Source: Acidobacteriota bacterium (lineage in GTDB: Bacteria > Acidobacteriota > Terriglobia > Terriglobales > Acidobacteriaceae). Taken from it: DNA of 5,363 bases. The DNA lies in NCBI GenBank assembly GCA_003224785.1, contig QHZV01000001.1, positions 3,977 through 9,339 on the forward strand, given 5' to 3'. The number at the start of each line of letters is the position of its first letter. The stretch's first letter is position 1. Positions 1-5,363 of this stretch are shown one piece after another. The notes beneath the pieces were generated by a model that was not told where the DNA came from, did no database searches, and saw only the letters and a program-made list of their open reading frames with translations. The position numbers and the translations under genes are program-made.

Positions 1-524
1 TGGATGGAATCCGGATCTTTGCCGGAATAGAAGTGGATATCCTGGCCGATGGATCGCTCGATCTTTCTGATTCTGTCCTCGAGCAAATGGATATCGTCAT
101 CGCCAGCGTGCACTCGCATTTCGACCAATTGCCGGACGAGATGACAGCGCGCTTGCTGAAGGCCATCGCGAATCCCCATGTGTCTTTGATCGGGCATCCC
201 ACCGGCCGCCTTCTGCTTCGTCGCGACTCCTACGCGTACGACATGGAAAAGGTCCTCGACGCTGCGGCGCAATACAAAGTCGCTATGGAGCTGAACGCCT
301 ATCCCGACCGGCTCGATTTATGCGACCGCCACCTGCGAATGGCAAAGCAGCGAGGGGTCAAAATCGTGATCAACACCGACTCGCACCACACTACGCACAT
401 GGAGAAGATTCGGTTCGGCGTTCTACAAGCTAGGCGAGCCTGGCTTACTCCCGGCGACGTTCTCAATACGCTTCCGGTCGAAACATTTGCACGCGCTATG
501 AAGCACAACTGGCCACAGAGTTAG
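1..524 (+). CDS. polX: PolX-type DNA polymerase/3'-5' exonuclease, C-terminal PHP domain (5' end outside the window)
   Basis: The reading frame is open from base 3 to the TAG at 522-524, giving about 173 residues of a family usually near 570, so only the C-terminal part is present. What remains is the second half of a PHP domain. In order it shows GIEVDI with a metal-ligand Glu (about residue 10 of the fragment), ASVHSHF, IGHPTGRLLLRR, MELNAYPDRLDL and NTDSHHTT. These match the motifs that bind the catalytic metals in bacterial family X polymerases. The family does gap-filling repair synthesis, and the PHP domain supplies 3'-5' exonuclease or AP-endonuclease activity in the cytoplasm. All visible ligands are intact, so the domain should be active. 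A GTG lies at 33, but homology clearly continues upstream of it, so it is not the start. The next gene begins 36 bp downstream on the same strand. A PHP-domain phosphatase such as histidinol phosphatase is less likely, because the GIEVDILADG and HPTGRLLLRR signatures are those of PolX. Confidence 0.9.
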   Translation, partial: DGIRIFAGIEVDILADGSLDLSDSVLEQMDIVIASVHSHFDQLPDEMTARLLKAIANPHVSLIGHPTGRLLLRRDSYAYDMEKVLDAAAQYKVAMELNAYPDRLDLCDRHLRMAKQRGVKIVINTDSHHTTHMEKIRFGVLQARRAWLTPGDVLNTLPVETFARAMKHNWPQS

Positions 525-534
525 CCGACGCGAG

Positions 535-555
535 TACAATCGGCATGGTAGGAGG
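535..555 (+). promoter_or_regulatory. Possible -10 box and strong ribosome binding site before the 190-aa membrane protein
   Basis: A TACAAT hexamer at 535-540 (5/6 to the sigma70 -10 consensus) lies just after the PolX stop. AGGAGG at 550-555 is a full Shine-Dalgarno sequence 5 nt before the ATG at 561. I see no convincing -35 element at 16-18 bp, so the promoter is doubtful. The ribosome binding site is solid and fixes the start. A weak 5-bp stem (524-528 with 540-544) overlaps the box but has no T tract. Confidence 0.4.
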
Positions 556-560
556 CAGTC

Positions 561-1133
561 ATGGCTGATCCTTCGGTTACACCTCCACCGCCGCCCGCTC
601 CTGAACAATCCCAAGACTTTGACATTGCCGAGGAATACGGCACCGCGCGCAAAAATCTGCCGCCAGCGGGCGTGGTGGCGATTTGCGTGGCGGTAGTTGT
701 TGCGGTGGTTGGGCTGTACGCATTTACTCATCGCGCGAAACCGCACTCGACGGGAAGCATTGACGACGTGGTCGTTGTTCCCGTGCCAGGTCAGGATATG
801 GTGCTGGTGGCAATCAACATCTCTATCGAAAGCCAAGAGGATAAGTCTTCGCGCATCAAATCTATCCAGGTCTCGGCTGATGTGAATGGAAACAAACTCA
901 GCGACGACGCTGTCCCTGCCGTTGATGCCCAAAGATACTTCACTGCCTTCCCCGATCTAAAGCAACACACGCTCAACTTGCTCACGATTGGAACCAGGAT
1001 CAATCCAAACGGGAAGGTGATCGGCACGCTGGTGGCCAGCTTTTCTGTCAAGCCAGAGGATTTTGCCGCGCGCAAATCGCTGACTGTCACCATCACGCCC
1101 TATGATGAGCTTCCGGTGGTGATCACAAAATAG
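561..1133 (+). CDS. Single-pass membrane protein of unknown function with Pro-rich N-terminus and beta-rich C-terminal domain
   Basis: I do not recognise a named family. The 190-residue product has three parts. Residues 1-31 are polar and disordered-looking, with a run of five prolines at 8-12. Residues about 36-55 are a Val/Ala-rich transmembrane helix followed by His-Arg-Ala-Lys. Residues about 60-190 alternate hydrophobic and polar positions as in a beta-sandwich. This last part has 'MVLVAINISIE' near 80-90, 'IKSIQVSADV' near 100-110 and a closing stretch 'LTVTITPYDELPVVI'. There is no cleavable signal peptide or lipobox, because the helix is internal. The protein is probably membrane-anchored with the C-terminal domain outside the cytoplasm, but charge on both sides of the helix leaves the topology uncertain. 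A distant Ig-like or LEA-like/DUF4352-type fold is conceivable and cannot be shown by eye. The start is well supported by AGGAGG 5 nt upstream. It follows polX by 36 bp and may be co-transcribed. Its TAG stop directly abuts the stop of the convergent DUF421 gene. Confidence 0.82.
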   Translation: MADPSVTPPPPPAPEQSQDFDIAEEYGTARKNLPPAGVVAICVAVVVAVVGLYAFTHRAKPHSTGSIDDVVVVPVPGQDMVLVAINISIESQEDKSSRIKSIQVSADVNGNKLSDDAVPAVDAQRYFTAFPDLKQHTLNLLTIGTRINPNGKVIGTLVASFSVKPEDFAARKSLTVTITPYDELPVVITK

Positions 1134-1667
1134 CTATTGATGCTTCTGCAGGTATTTCCTTCGCACCATGTGATTGTGGCTTGCAGGATTGAGTTCGTCA
1201 TACTTCAGGCAACTGATCGAGCCATCCACTTCCAGCACGCCCAGGGCGACATCGTGATAGCTGCTGATTCCGTGCTCGCGCAATGACCGCTCAAGTTCGT
1301 CCATGCTCACGTGCTCTTTCGCCATATGCGCTGTCATGACCTCGCCGTCGTGGATGAGGAGGCTCGGCTGACCTTGCACCAGTTTGCGAAACCGCCGGTT
1401 GGTTCCCGAGACCTCGGCGACCAAGTAATTCAATATCAGTAGCGTGATCGCAGCGGCGATTCCGCCAAACAATGACGTGTCGGACCCGGTCATGGCGTTC
1501 TGCACTGAATTCGAGATCAGCAGCAGCAGGGTGAGGTCGAACGGGGTCATCTGTCCGACTTCGCGCTTGCCGCTCAGGCGCACACCCAGAAGCACGATTA
1601 AGTAGATGACAACTGTGCGCCCAACAATTTCAAGGATGACGTGTGTGCCAGGAAACATGGATTCCAT
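1134..1667 (-). CDS. DUF421 (YetF/YcaP-like) membrane protein
   Basis: The 177-residue product matches the DUF421 family. Three hydrophobic segments (about residues 10-31, 41-59 and 66-86) are followed by a soluble alpha/beta domain. Family-type sequences are visible: SGKREVGQMTPFDLTLLLLIS (33-53), SNSVQNAM (52-59), GQPSLLIHDGEV (99-110), SMDELERSLREHGI (121-134) and LGVLEVDGSIS (142-152). Relatives in Bacillus (YetF, SpoVA-associated proteins) and enteric bacteria (YcaP) sit in the inner membrane; their biochemical role is poorly defined, so no function is assigned here. Length is at the short end of the family, ending soon after the DUF421 core. The start is ambiguous. ATG at 1667 has AGG touching it, while the in-frame ATG three codons on (1658) has AGGA at 1670-1667 with ideal 8-nt spacing, so the real protein may be 174 residues. 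The gene is convergent with the 190-aa membrane protein (no gap between stops) and divergent from the toxin-antitoxin pair. Confidence 0.9.
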   Translation of the reverse strand: MESMFPGTHVILEIVGRTVVIYLIVLLGVRLSGKREVGQMTPFDLTLLLLISNSVQNAMTGSDTSLFGGIAAAITLLILNYLVAEVSGTNRRFRKLVQGQPSLLIHDGEVMTAHMAKEHVSMDELERSLREHGISSYHDVALGVLEVDGSISCLKYDELNPASHNHMVRRKYLQKHQ

Positions 1668-1734
1668 CCTGATTCAGTTTAGCGGTGAATTGGCTGGAGC
1701 CCTAGTTTAGGTTTGAGCTTTAAATGGCACGAAA

Positions 1735-1773
1735 ATTACCATTTTTTGTGGTATAATGCCATTATGATTACCA
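1735..1773 (+). promoter_or_regulatory. vapB promoter with candidate autoregulatory dyads; predicted leaderless start
   Basis: A perfect TATAAT lies at 1752-1757. A transcript starting 6-8 nt downstream would begin at about 1763-1765, on the ATG at 1764, so the vapB message is probably leaderless. In agreement, there is no Shine-Dalgarno sequence before that ATG. No good -35 is visible, so an activator or an extended contact may be needed. Short symmetric motifs crowd the box. TACCA (1737-1741), TGGTA (1749-1753) and TACCA (1769-1773) form overlapping inverted pairs. ATTACCA repeats directly 32 bp apart, about three helical turns. ATAATG/CATTAT forms a dyad around base 1759 that covers the -10 and start codon. 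VapB-type antitoxins normally bind such dyads in their own promoter, so these are candidate operators by inference. Confidence 0.55.
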
Positions 1774-2039
1774 CTGTGAACGTGGACAAGGCGGGCCGCA
1801 TCGTCCTGCCCAAACCAATAAGGGGTGAACTGCGGATTGCTCCCGGGGACGAACTAGAGATCGAAAGTTCGGAAGACCAGATCGTTCTGCGCCCGGCGCG
1901 AGGGAATGGTCGCATGTACAAAGAAAAAGGGATGTGGGTCTTTGACTCCGGCGAGCCGCTTACGGTAGAGACCGTAAATGAGACATTACGCGCCGTCCGC
2001 GATGAACGCGACCGTCGCAACCTCGGCCGAACCAGGTGA
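1764..2039 (+). CDS. vapB: AbrB/MazE-fold antitoxin of a VapBC toxin-antitoxin pair
   Basis: The 91-residue product opens with a swapped-hairpin AbrB DNA-binding domain. It shows VNVDKAGRIVLPKPIR (about 5-20), then LRIAPGDELEIE and QIVLRP to about residue 48, the classic pattern of VapB/SpoVT/AbrB antitoxins. The remaining 43 residues (MYKEKGMWVFDSGEPL, then a charged RAVRDERDRR helix) are the expected toxin-wrapping tail that blocks the PIN active site. The protein should neutralise VapC and repress its own operon by binding the dyads at the promoter. The frame is open further upstream to a TTG at 1713, but that would put the -10 box inside the gene and add residues unlike the family; ATG 1764 is chosen. 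The last 4 bases overlap vapC (GTGA), which implies translational coupling. A perfect 7-bp stem lies inside the gene at 1960-1977. Confidence 0.9.
   Translation: MITTVNVDKAGRIVLPKPIRGELRIAPGDELEIESSEDQIVLRPARGNGRMYKEKGMWVFDSGEPLTVETVNETLRAVRDERDRRNLGRTR
1960..1977 (+). repeat. Perfect inverted repeat (7-bp arms, 4-nt loop) inside vapB
   Basis: TTACGGT (1960-1966) and ACCGTAA (1971-1977) are exact reverse complements separated by AGAG. The element lies within codons for the VapB tail, 58 nt before the vapC GTG start. It could be a weak mRNA hairpin affecting the toxin/antitoxin ratio, a second protein-binding site, or chance; there is no T tract, so it is not an intrinsic terminator. Confidence 0.5.
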
Positions 2040-2461
2040 AATATTTCTTTGACACATCGGTTTTGGTGGCGGCGATTTCTGTTGACCACGTCCATCACGC
2101 AACCAGCCAAGCTGCATATCTTTCCGCTGCCAAAAACCATTCAAGTTGTGCTGCCCACAGTTTGGCTGAGCTTTATGCGACGCTCACCCGGTTTCCTGGA
2201 AAGCGACGCATGAGTGGCGAGCAGGCACTGTTGTCTGTTGAGGAGACCAGAACCCGTCTTACGACGGTCACGCTCGAGGAGTCAGAATATTGGTCAGTCA
2301 TAAACGACTCAGCGAGGGAAGGAATCATCGGTGGGACAATTTACGATGCGCTCATTGCCCGATGCGCGCTCAAAGTCAAAGCGACAGCGATCTACACCTG
2401 GAATTTGGCTCGCTTTCGACGGCTTGGAGGCGAGATAGCCAAACGAGTCCAAACACCTTGA
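2036..2461 (+). CDS. vapC: PIN-domain ribonuclease toxin VapC
   Basis: The 141-residue product covers a whole PIN domain, the usual length for VapC. Visible active-site elements are FFDTSVLVAAI with Asp6, SLAELYATLTRFP with Glu45, and TIYDALIARCA with Asp104. The fourth site falls in YTWNLARFRRLG, where Asn123 stands in place of an acidic residue; a T-x-N-x-x-x-F pattern is known in many active VapC proteins. The family cleaves specific cytoplasmic RNAs, often initiator tRNA or 23S rRNA, using Mg2+, and stops translation when the antitoxin is lost; the target here is unknown. Translation starts at GTG 2036, overlapping the vapB stop in GTGA with only AGG touching it. Coupled re-initiation from vapB is therefore likely, which keeps toxin at or below antitoxin level. 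The TGA stop is 3 bp from the stop of the convergent copper ATPase gene. Confidence 0.92.
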   Translation: MKYFFDTSVLVAAISVDHVHHATSQAAYLSAAKNHSSCAAHSLAELYATLTRFPGKRRMSGEQALLSVEETRTRLTTVTLEESEYWSVINDSAREGIIGGTIYDALIARCALKVKATAIYTWNLARFRRLGGEIAKRVQTP

Positions 2462-2464
2462 TAA

Positions 2465-4924
2465 TCACAACCTGATCTTCCTCAGCCGCAGCGAATTCCC
2501 AATCACCGAGACCGAACTCAAGCTCATCGCCGCAGCGGCTAAGATCGGGCTCAGCAGCAATCCGAAAAACGGATACAAGATTCCCGCCGCGATCGGCACT
2601 CCAATCGAGTTGTAGATAAACGCAAAAAACAAATTCTGCCGGATATTCGTCATTGTTGCTCGGCTAAGCTTGCGCGCTCGCACAATTCCGGCCAGGTCGC
2701 CTTTCACCAGAGTGATGCCGCCGCTCTCAATGGCAACATCGGTTCCTGTCCCCATCGCGATGCCAACGTTCGCTTGCGCCAGCGCGGGAGCATCATTGAT
2801 TCCATCTCCTGCCATCGCGACGATTCGGCCCTGTTTCTGCAACCGCGAGACAGCCTCAGATTTTTTCTCCGGCAACACTTCGGCTTCGAACTCCTGTATC
2901 CCAATTTCGCGAGCTACCGCCGAAGCTGTCGCGCGGCTATCCCCGGTCAGCATGACGATTCGAATACCAATTTTCTTTAGTTGAGTCAGCGCGCCAACCG
3001 TTGACGCTTTCACCGGATCAGCAATCCCCACCAGTCCAGTCGCCTGACCCTCACTTGCAACGAAGATCACGGTTTGCCCTCGTGAGCGAAGCTCCTCCGC
3101 CTGCTTTTGCAAGTCGCCGAGCAATACGCCGCGTTCTGCAAACAGTGCCTCATTACCGGCCAGCACGAGTTTTCCGCTAATTTTCCCGGTAATCCCGCGG
3201 CCTGCATGCGAATGAAAATCGGCGGCGTTCGTCAGTTCAAGATTTCGTTCGTGCGCCGCACTCAGGATCGCCGAAGCCAAAGGATGTTCACTTCCCTGCT
3301 CAATCGCCGCCAAATCCCCTAACAACTGCTCCTCAGAAACTGAGCCGGCGGTTTTGATCGAGACCACTCGTGGCTTCCCTTCCGTCAGCGTTCCGGTCTT
3401 GTCCACAACGAGGGTGTCTACTTTTTCGAGAGTCTCCAGTGCCTCCGCATTCTTGGTTAAGACGCCGGCGTGTGCTCCGCGACCAGTGCCGACCATAATT
3501 GCTATAGGTGTAGCCAGTCCCAGCGCGCACGGGCACGCAATAATGAGGACGGCAACAGCATTCACGATCGCATGCGCAAGCCGCGGCTCCGGTCCCCACA
3601 CGGCCCACACAATAAAGGTCACCACCGCGATCGCGATCACCACAGGCACAAAAAAGCCTGAGACTCTGTCTGCAAGACGCTGGATGGGCGCACGGCTGCG
3701 TTGCGCCTGAGCGACAAGGTTCACGATCTGGGCCAGCATGGTCTCGCTGCCCACGCGTTCGGCACGCATGATGAACGACCCCGAGGCGTTGACGGTCGCG
3801 CCGATCACGTGGGCGCCTTCTGATTTTTCGATCGGGATCGATTCGCCGGTGATCATGCTTTCGTCCACCGAACTGTGCCCTTCCATCACCGTGCCGTCTA
3901 CCGCGATCTTTTCACCCGGCCGCACCCGCAAACGGTCGCCAACCATGACCTGATCTAAGGCGATGTCCTGCTCCTTGCCGTCACGCAGAACCCGCGCAGT
4001 TTTGGGCGCTAAGTTCAGCAGCGCGCGAATCGCGGCTCCAGTCTGGCTGCGCGCGCGAAGCTCGAGAACCTGCCCCAGCAGCACCAGTGTGACGATTGCA
4101 GCAGCGGCTTCAAAGTAAACCGCTGGCTTGCCGCCCATTTCGCGAAATGATTCCGGAAATATTCCCGGTGCGATCGTCGCCACCAAGCTGTACACATATG
4201 CAACGCCGGTGCCCATCGCGATCAACGTGAACATGTTGGTCGAGCGGTTCACAACCGAAGTCCACCCTCGCTGGAAAAAAGGCAGGCCTCCCCACAGCAC
4301 CACCGGAGTTGCCAGAAGCAGTTGAATCCACGGTACCCAACCAGCAGAAATTGCGTGCTCAACGTACATGCCCGCCATTGCAATTGCGAGCAGGGGAACC
4401 GTGAGTACCACACTGGCCCAAAACCGCCGCGTCATGTCGCGCAGTTCTGGATTTTCTTCTTCTGCAAGCGAAACCGTTCGCGGTTCGAGTCCCATCCCGC
4501 AAATAGGACAGCTCCCGGGCTCTGATCGCACGATCTGCGGATGCATGGGGCAGGTATATTCAATTTTTGTCAGTGGTTTTGGCAGCTCCGATTCAAGTGC
4601 CATGCCACAACTCGGGCAAGCCCCCGGCTTTGGCTCGCGTACTTCAGCGCACATAGGACAAACGTACGCGTCCTGCGCTGAACCAGAATGTTTAGGCGCT
4701 GCCGGCACGGGTGCCTTAGGAGTCCCAAGCGTGACAAGGCCATTTCCAACCAGTCTCGACTTGAGATATTGCTCTGGGTTCGCCTGGAATTTCTGCGCGC
4801 ATCCCGGATGGCAGAAAAAATATGTTTCGCCCGCATATTCGGCCTTGGCCTTTGCAGTGGCAGGATCCACCATCATGCCGCAGACGGGATCTCGCTTCAG
4901 CGTGGAGGTTGGGGTTGCGCTCAT
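2465..4924 (-). CDS. copA: Cu+-exporting P1B-1-type ATPase with N-terminal YHS and two HMBD metal-binding modules
   Basis: This pump moves Cu(I) (possibly Ag(I)) out of the cytoplasm across the inner membrane at the cost of ATP. Positions are numbered from an upstream in-frame TTG (4960); subtract 12 for the preferred ATG at 4924, which begins MSATPTS. Neither start has a good ribosome site, but the TTG extension runs into an inverted repeat and looks non-coding. N-terminus: YHS/TRASH domain [10 protein letters not shown]...FFCHPGC (Cys27, 50, 54); HMBD 1 (CPMC 101-104, CPSC 115-118); HMBD 2 (CPMH 137-140, CPIC 151-154). There is no HMA domain with GMTCxxC. Eight membrane helices lie at roughly 180-200, 208-228, 243-263, 279-300, 433-454, 464-488, 776-797 and 800-820. 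Signature motifs: TGES 371-374, CPC 476-478, DKTGT 520-524, SEHP 557-560, GDGIND 718-723. Cu+ specificity follows from CPC, YN (783-784) and MxxSS (812-816). It is complete and lies convergent to vapC and divergent from the 75-aa HMA-like gene. Confidence 0.93.
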   Translation of the reverse strand: MSATPTSTLKRDPVCGMMVDPATAKAKAEYAGETYFFCHPGCAQKFQANPEQYLKSRLVGNGLVTLGTPKAPVPAAPKHSGSAQDAYVCPMCAEVREPKPGACPSCGMALESELPKPLTKIEYTCPMHPQIVRSEPGSCPICGMGLEPRTVSLAEEENPELRDMTRRFWASVVLTVPLLAIAMAGMYVEHAISAGWVPWIQLLLATPVVLWGGLPFFQRGWTSVVNRSTNMFTLIAMGTGVAYVYSLVATIAPGIFPESFREMGGKPAVYFEAAAAIVTLVLLGQVLELRARSQTGAAIRALLNLAPKTARVLRDGKEQDIALDQVMVGDRLRVRPGEKIAVDGTVMEGHSSVDESMITGESIPIEKSEGAHVIGATVNASGSFIMRAERVGSETMLAQIVNLVAQAQRSRAPIQRLADRVSGFFVPVVIAIAVVTFIVWAVWGPEPRLAHAIVNAVAVLIIACPCALGLATPIAIMVGTGRGAHAGVLTKNAEALETLEKVDTLVVDKTGTLTEGKPRVVSIKTAGSVSEEQLLGDLAAIEQGSEHPLASAILSAAHERNLELTNAADFHSHAGRGITGKISGKLVLAGNEALFAERGVLLGDLQKQAEELRSRGQTVIFVASEGQATGLVGIADPVKASTVGALTQLKKIGIRIVMLTGDSRATASAVAREIGIQEFEAEVLPEKKSEAVSRLQKQGRIVAMAGDGINDAPALAQANVGIAMGTGTDVAIESGGITLVKGDLAGIVRARKLSRATMTNIRQNLFFAFIYNSIGVPIAAGILYPFFGLLLSPILAAAAMSLSSVSVIGNSLRLRKIRL

Positions 4925-4958
4925 CTCAACTTTCTTAGCCCTTGCGGCCAATGCGAAC

Positions 4959-5049
4959 AATGCAGAAGGAAGAAGTCAGAACGCAGAAGTAGATCCAAAG
5001 ATTTAGGTCTCGCATCTACTTCTACAGTCTCACTTCTTACTTCTGCATT
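4959..5049. repeat. Large imperfect inverted repeat in the copA leader (34-36 bp arms)
   Basis: The segment 4961-4994 is complementary to 5014-5047 at 29 of 34 positions. Two further pairs (4959-4960 with 5048-5049) extend this to 31 of 36, and the loop is 19 nt. Both arms are built from degenerate AGAAG-type units about 7-8 nt apart (or CTTCT on the other strand). The arms may therefore have grown from a simple purine-rich repeat. The element lies between the divergent copA and HMA-like genes, about 35 nt upstream of the preferred copA ATG. In RNA from either strand it would fold into a long hairpin. No adjacent T tract suggests a terminator. No clear target-site duplication is seen, although a CAATG/CATTG pair lies just outside (4949-4953 and 5051-5055). 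Confidence 0.8.
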
Positions 5050-5100
5050 CCATTGAATAGACGGCGGTGACGCCCCAATGGATTCAGGCAGGCATGGTGT

Positions 5101-5129
5101 ATCTTAGCTGTCGGAGGATGTCGAGCCAA
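5101..5129 (-). promoter_or_regulatory. Candidate sigma70 promoter for copA
   Basis: On the minus strand TTGGCT (5129-5124) and TAAGAT (5106-5101) are separated by exactly 17 bp, each matching 4 of 6 consensus bases. A start near 5094 would give a leader of about 170 nt that contains the whole inverted repeat at 4959-5049. I see no recognisable CueR or CsoR operator. The match is modest, and the site overlaps the ribosome binding region of the divergent gene, so the two genes may compete for this stretch. Confidence 0.3.
5113..5118 (+). promoter_or_regulatory. Ribosome binding site GGAGGA of the 75-aa HMA-like gene
   Basis: GGAGGA is a strong Shine-Dalgarno core, but it lies 12 nt before the ATG at 5131, longer than the usual 5-9. 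The nearer ATG at 5118 is out of frame, and no in-frame start codon lies close upstream, so 5131 stays the best start. Confidence 0.5.
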
Positions 5130-5130
5130 A

Positions 5131-5358
5131 ATGACTCAGATAGAAGTTGCCTACCGCTACGCGGCCCGCCCAACGGAAGCGGCTCTTCGCGCTCTCGACA
5201 ACGTTCGCGAGGTCTATGGAATCCGACGCCTTCGCTTCGATGAAAAAGAGCAGATTGTGCGGGTGGAGTACGACGCGTCGCGCTTCAAGGAGCCGGTGGT
5301 TGCAAATCTGCTGCGGGGTGCAGGACTCGACATCCGCGAAAAGCTGATTCCTGCCTGA
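5131..5358 (+). CDS. Small HMA-like (ferredoxin-fold) protein lacking the CxxC metal site
   Basis: The 75-residue product follows the beta-alpha-beta-beta-alpha-beta layout of heavy-metal-associated (HMA) domains. IEVAYRY is strand 1, PTEAALRALDNVREVYGI is helix 1, RRLRFDE and IVRVEYDASRF are strands 2 and 3, KEPVVANLLRGAGLDI is helix 2, and a short last strand follows. The 'VxVEYDxSR' and 'LLRxAGLDI' stretches resemble the second half of copper chaperones such as CopZ and the N-terminal domains of CopA. Where those have GMxCxxC, this protein has YAARPT, and it contains no cysteine at all, so it cannot bind Cu(I) in the usual way. It is transcribed divergently from copA, which itself lacks an HMA domain. 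A role as sensor, docking partner or regulatory subunit of the pump is inference from position and fold only. It could equally be unrelated with a common ferredoxin-like fold. A complete gene is present, ending in TGA with 5 bp left in the window. Confidence 0.75.
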   Translation: MTQIEVAYRYAARPTEAALRALDNVREVYGIRRLRFDEKEQIVRVEYDASRFKEPVVANLLRGAGLDIREKLIPA

Positions 5359-5363
5359 TCGGA

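Noticed and set aside
524..544. Hairpin after polX as an intrinsic terminator
   Set aside because: The stem is only 5 bp with an 11-nt loop and no following T run, and it overlaps the next gene's signals.
423..932. Minus-strand open frame across the PolX end and the membrane protein gene
   Set aside because: It crosses two well-supported plus-strand genes and the gap between them, and its product is rich in Arg/His/Cys as expected for antisense translation.
1713..1763. Upstream TTG start extending vapB by 17 residues
   Set aside because: It would place the consensus TATAAT and the dyads inside the gene, and the added residues do not resemble VapB N-termini. The ATG at 1764 begins the AbrB domain exactly where expected.
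4925..4960. TTG start extending copA by 12 residues
   Set aside because: There is no ribosome binding site, the TTG lies at the edge of the inverted repeat, and the ATG at 4924 gives the typical short lead before the YHS domain.
4368..5006. Long plus-strand open frame opposite the copA N-terminus
   Set aside because: It is a shadow of copA: no ribosome site, no recognisable family, and the minus-strand frame holds all ATPase motifs.
4959..5049. Inverted repeat as a CRISPR array or complete insertion sequence
   Set aside because: There are no regularly spaced identical repeats with unique spacers and no transposase frame; only one dyad is present.
5063..5074. GGCG/CGCC palindrome as a metal-regulator operator
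   Set aside because: The arms are 4 bp, too short to mean much, and it matches neither the CueR nor the CsoR operator pattern I know.

Overview
The window holds six coding regions at high gene density. Base composition is moderate (by eye a little over 50% G+C), starts are ATG or GTG, and there are no RNA genes, insertion sequences or CRISPR arrays. The gene content and the style of the proteins (PolX with a PHP domain, a proline-led single-pass membrane protein, a VapBC pair, a YHS/HMBD copper ATPase) suggest a soil-type Gram-negative bacterium. Acidobacteriota (Terriglobia) is my best guess; it is inferred from resemblance, not proven by a marker.

Layout: positions 1-524 (+) are the 3' part of a PolX-type DNA polymerase/exonuclease gene, cut by the window edge, with its PHP metal-site motifs visible. 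Positions 561-1133 (+) encode a 190-residue single-pass membrane protein of unknown function. Its stop codon abuts, with no gap, the stop codon of a DUF421 membrane protein on the minus strand (1134-1667 or 1658). A 96-bp divergent intergenic region follows. It carries a consensus -10 box and short dyads placed so that the next mRNA is probably leaderless. Then comes a VapB/AbrB-type antitoxin (1764-2039) overlapping by 4 bp a PIN-domain VapC toxin (2036-2461), a type II toxin-antitoxin operon.

The largest gene (2465-4924, minus) encodes a Cu+-exporting P1B-1 ATPase. Its N-terminus has a YHS domain and two short Cys-rich HMBD modules in place of the usual HMA domains. Its upstream region (4925-5130) contains a large inverted repeat (34-bp arms, 29/34 complementary) that would fold in the ATPase mRNA leader. 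On the other side, transcribed divergently, is a 75-residue protein (5131-5358) that looks like an HMA ferredoxin-like fold with the CxxC copper site missing.

The copper ATPase, its repeat-bearing leader and the Cys-less HMA-like neighbour form the most interesting unit. The second point of interest is the compact promoter of the toxin-antitoxin pair. I see no clearly new multi-gene system; most of the genes belong to recognisable families.
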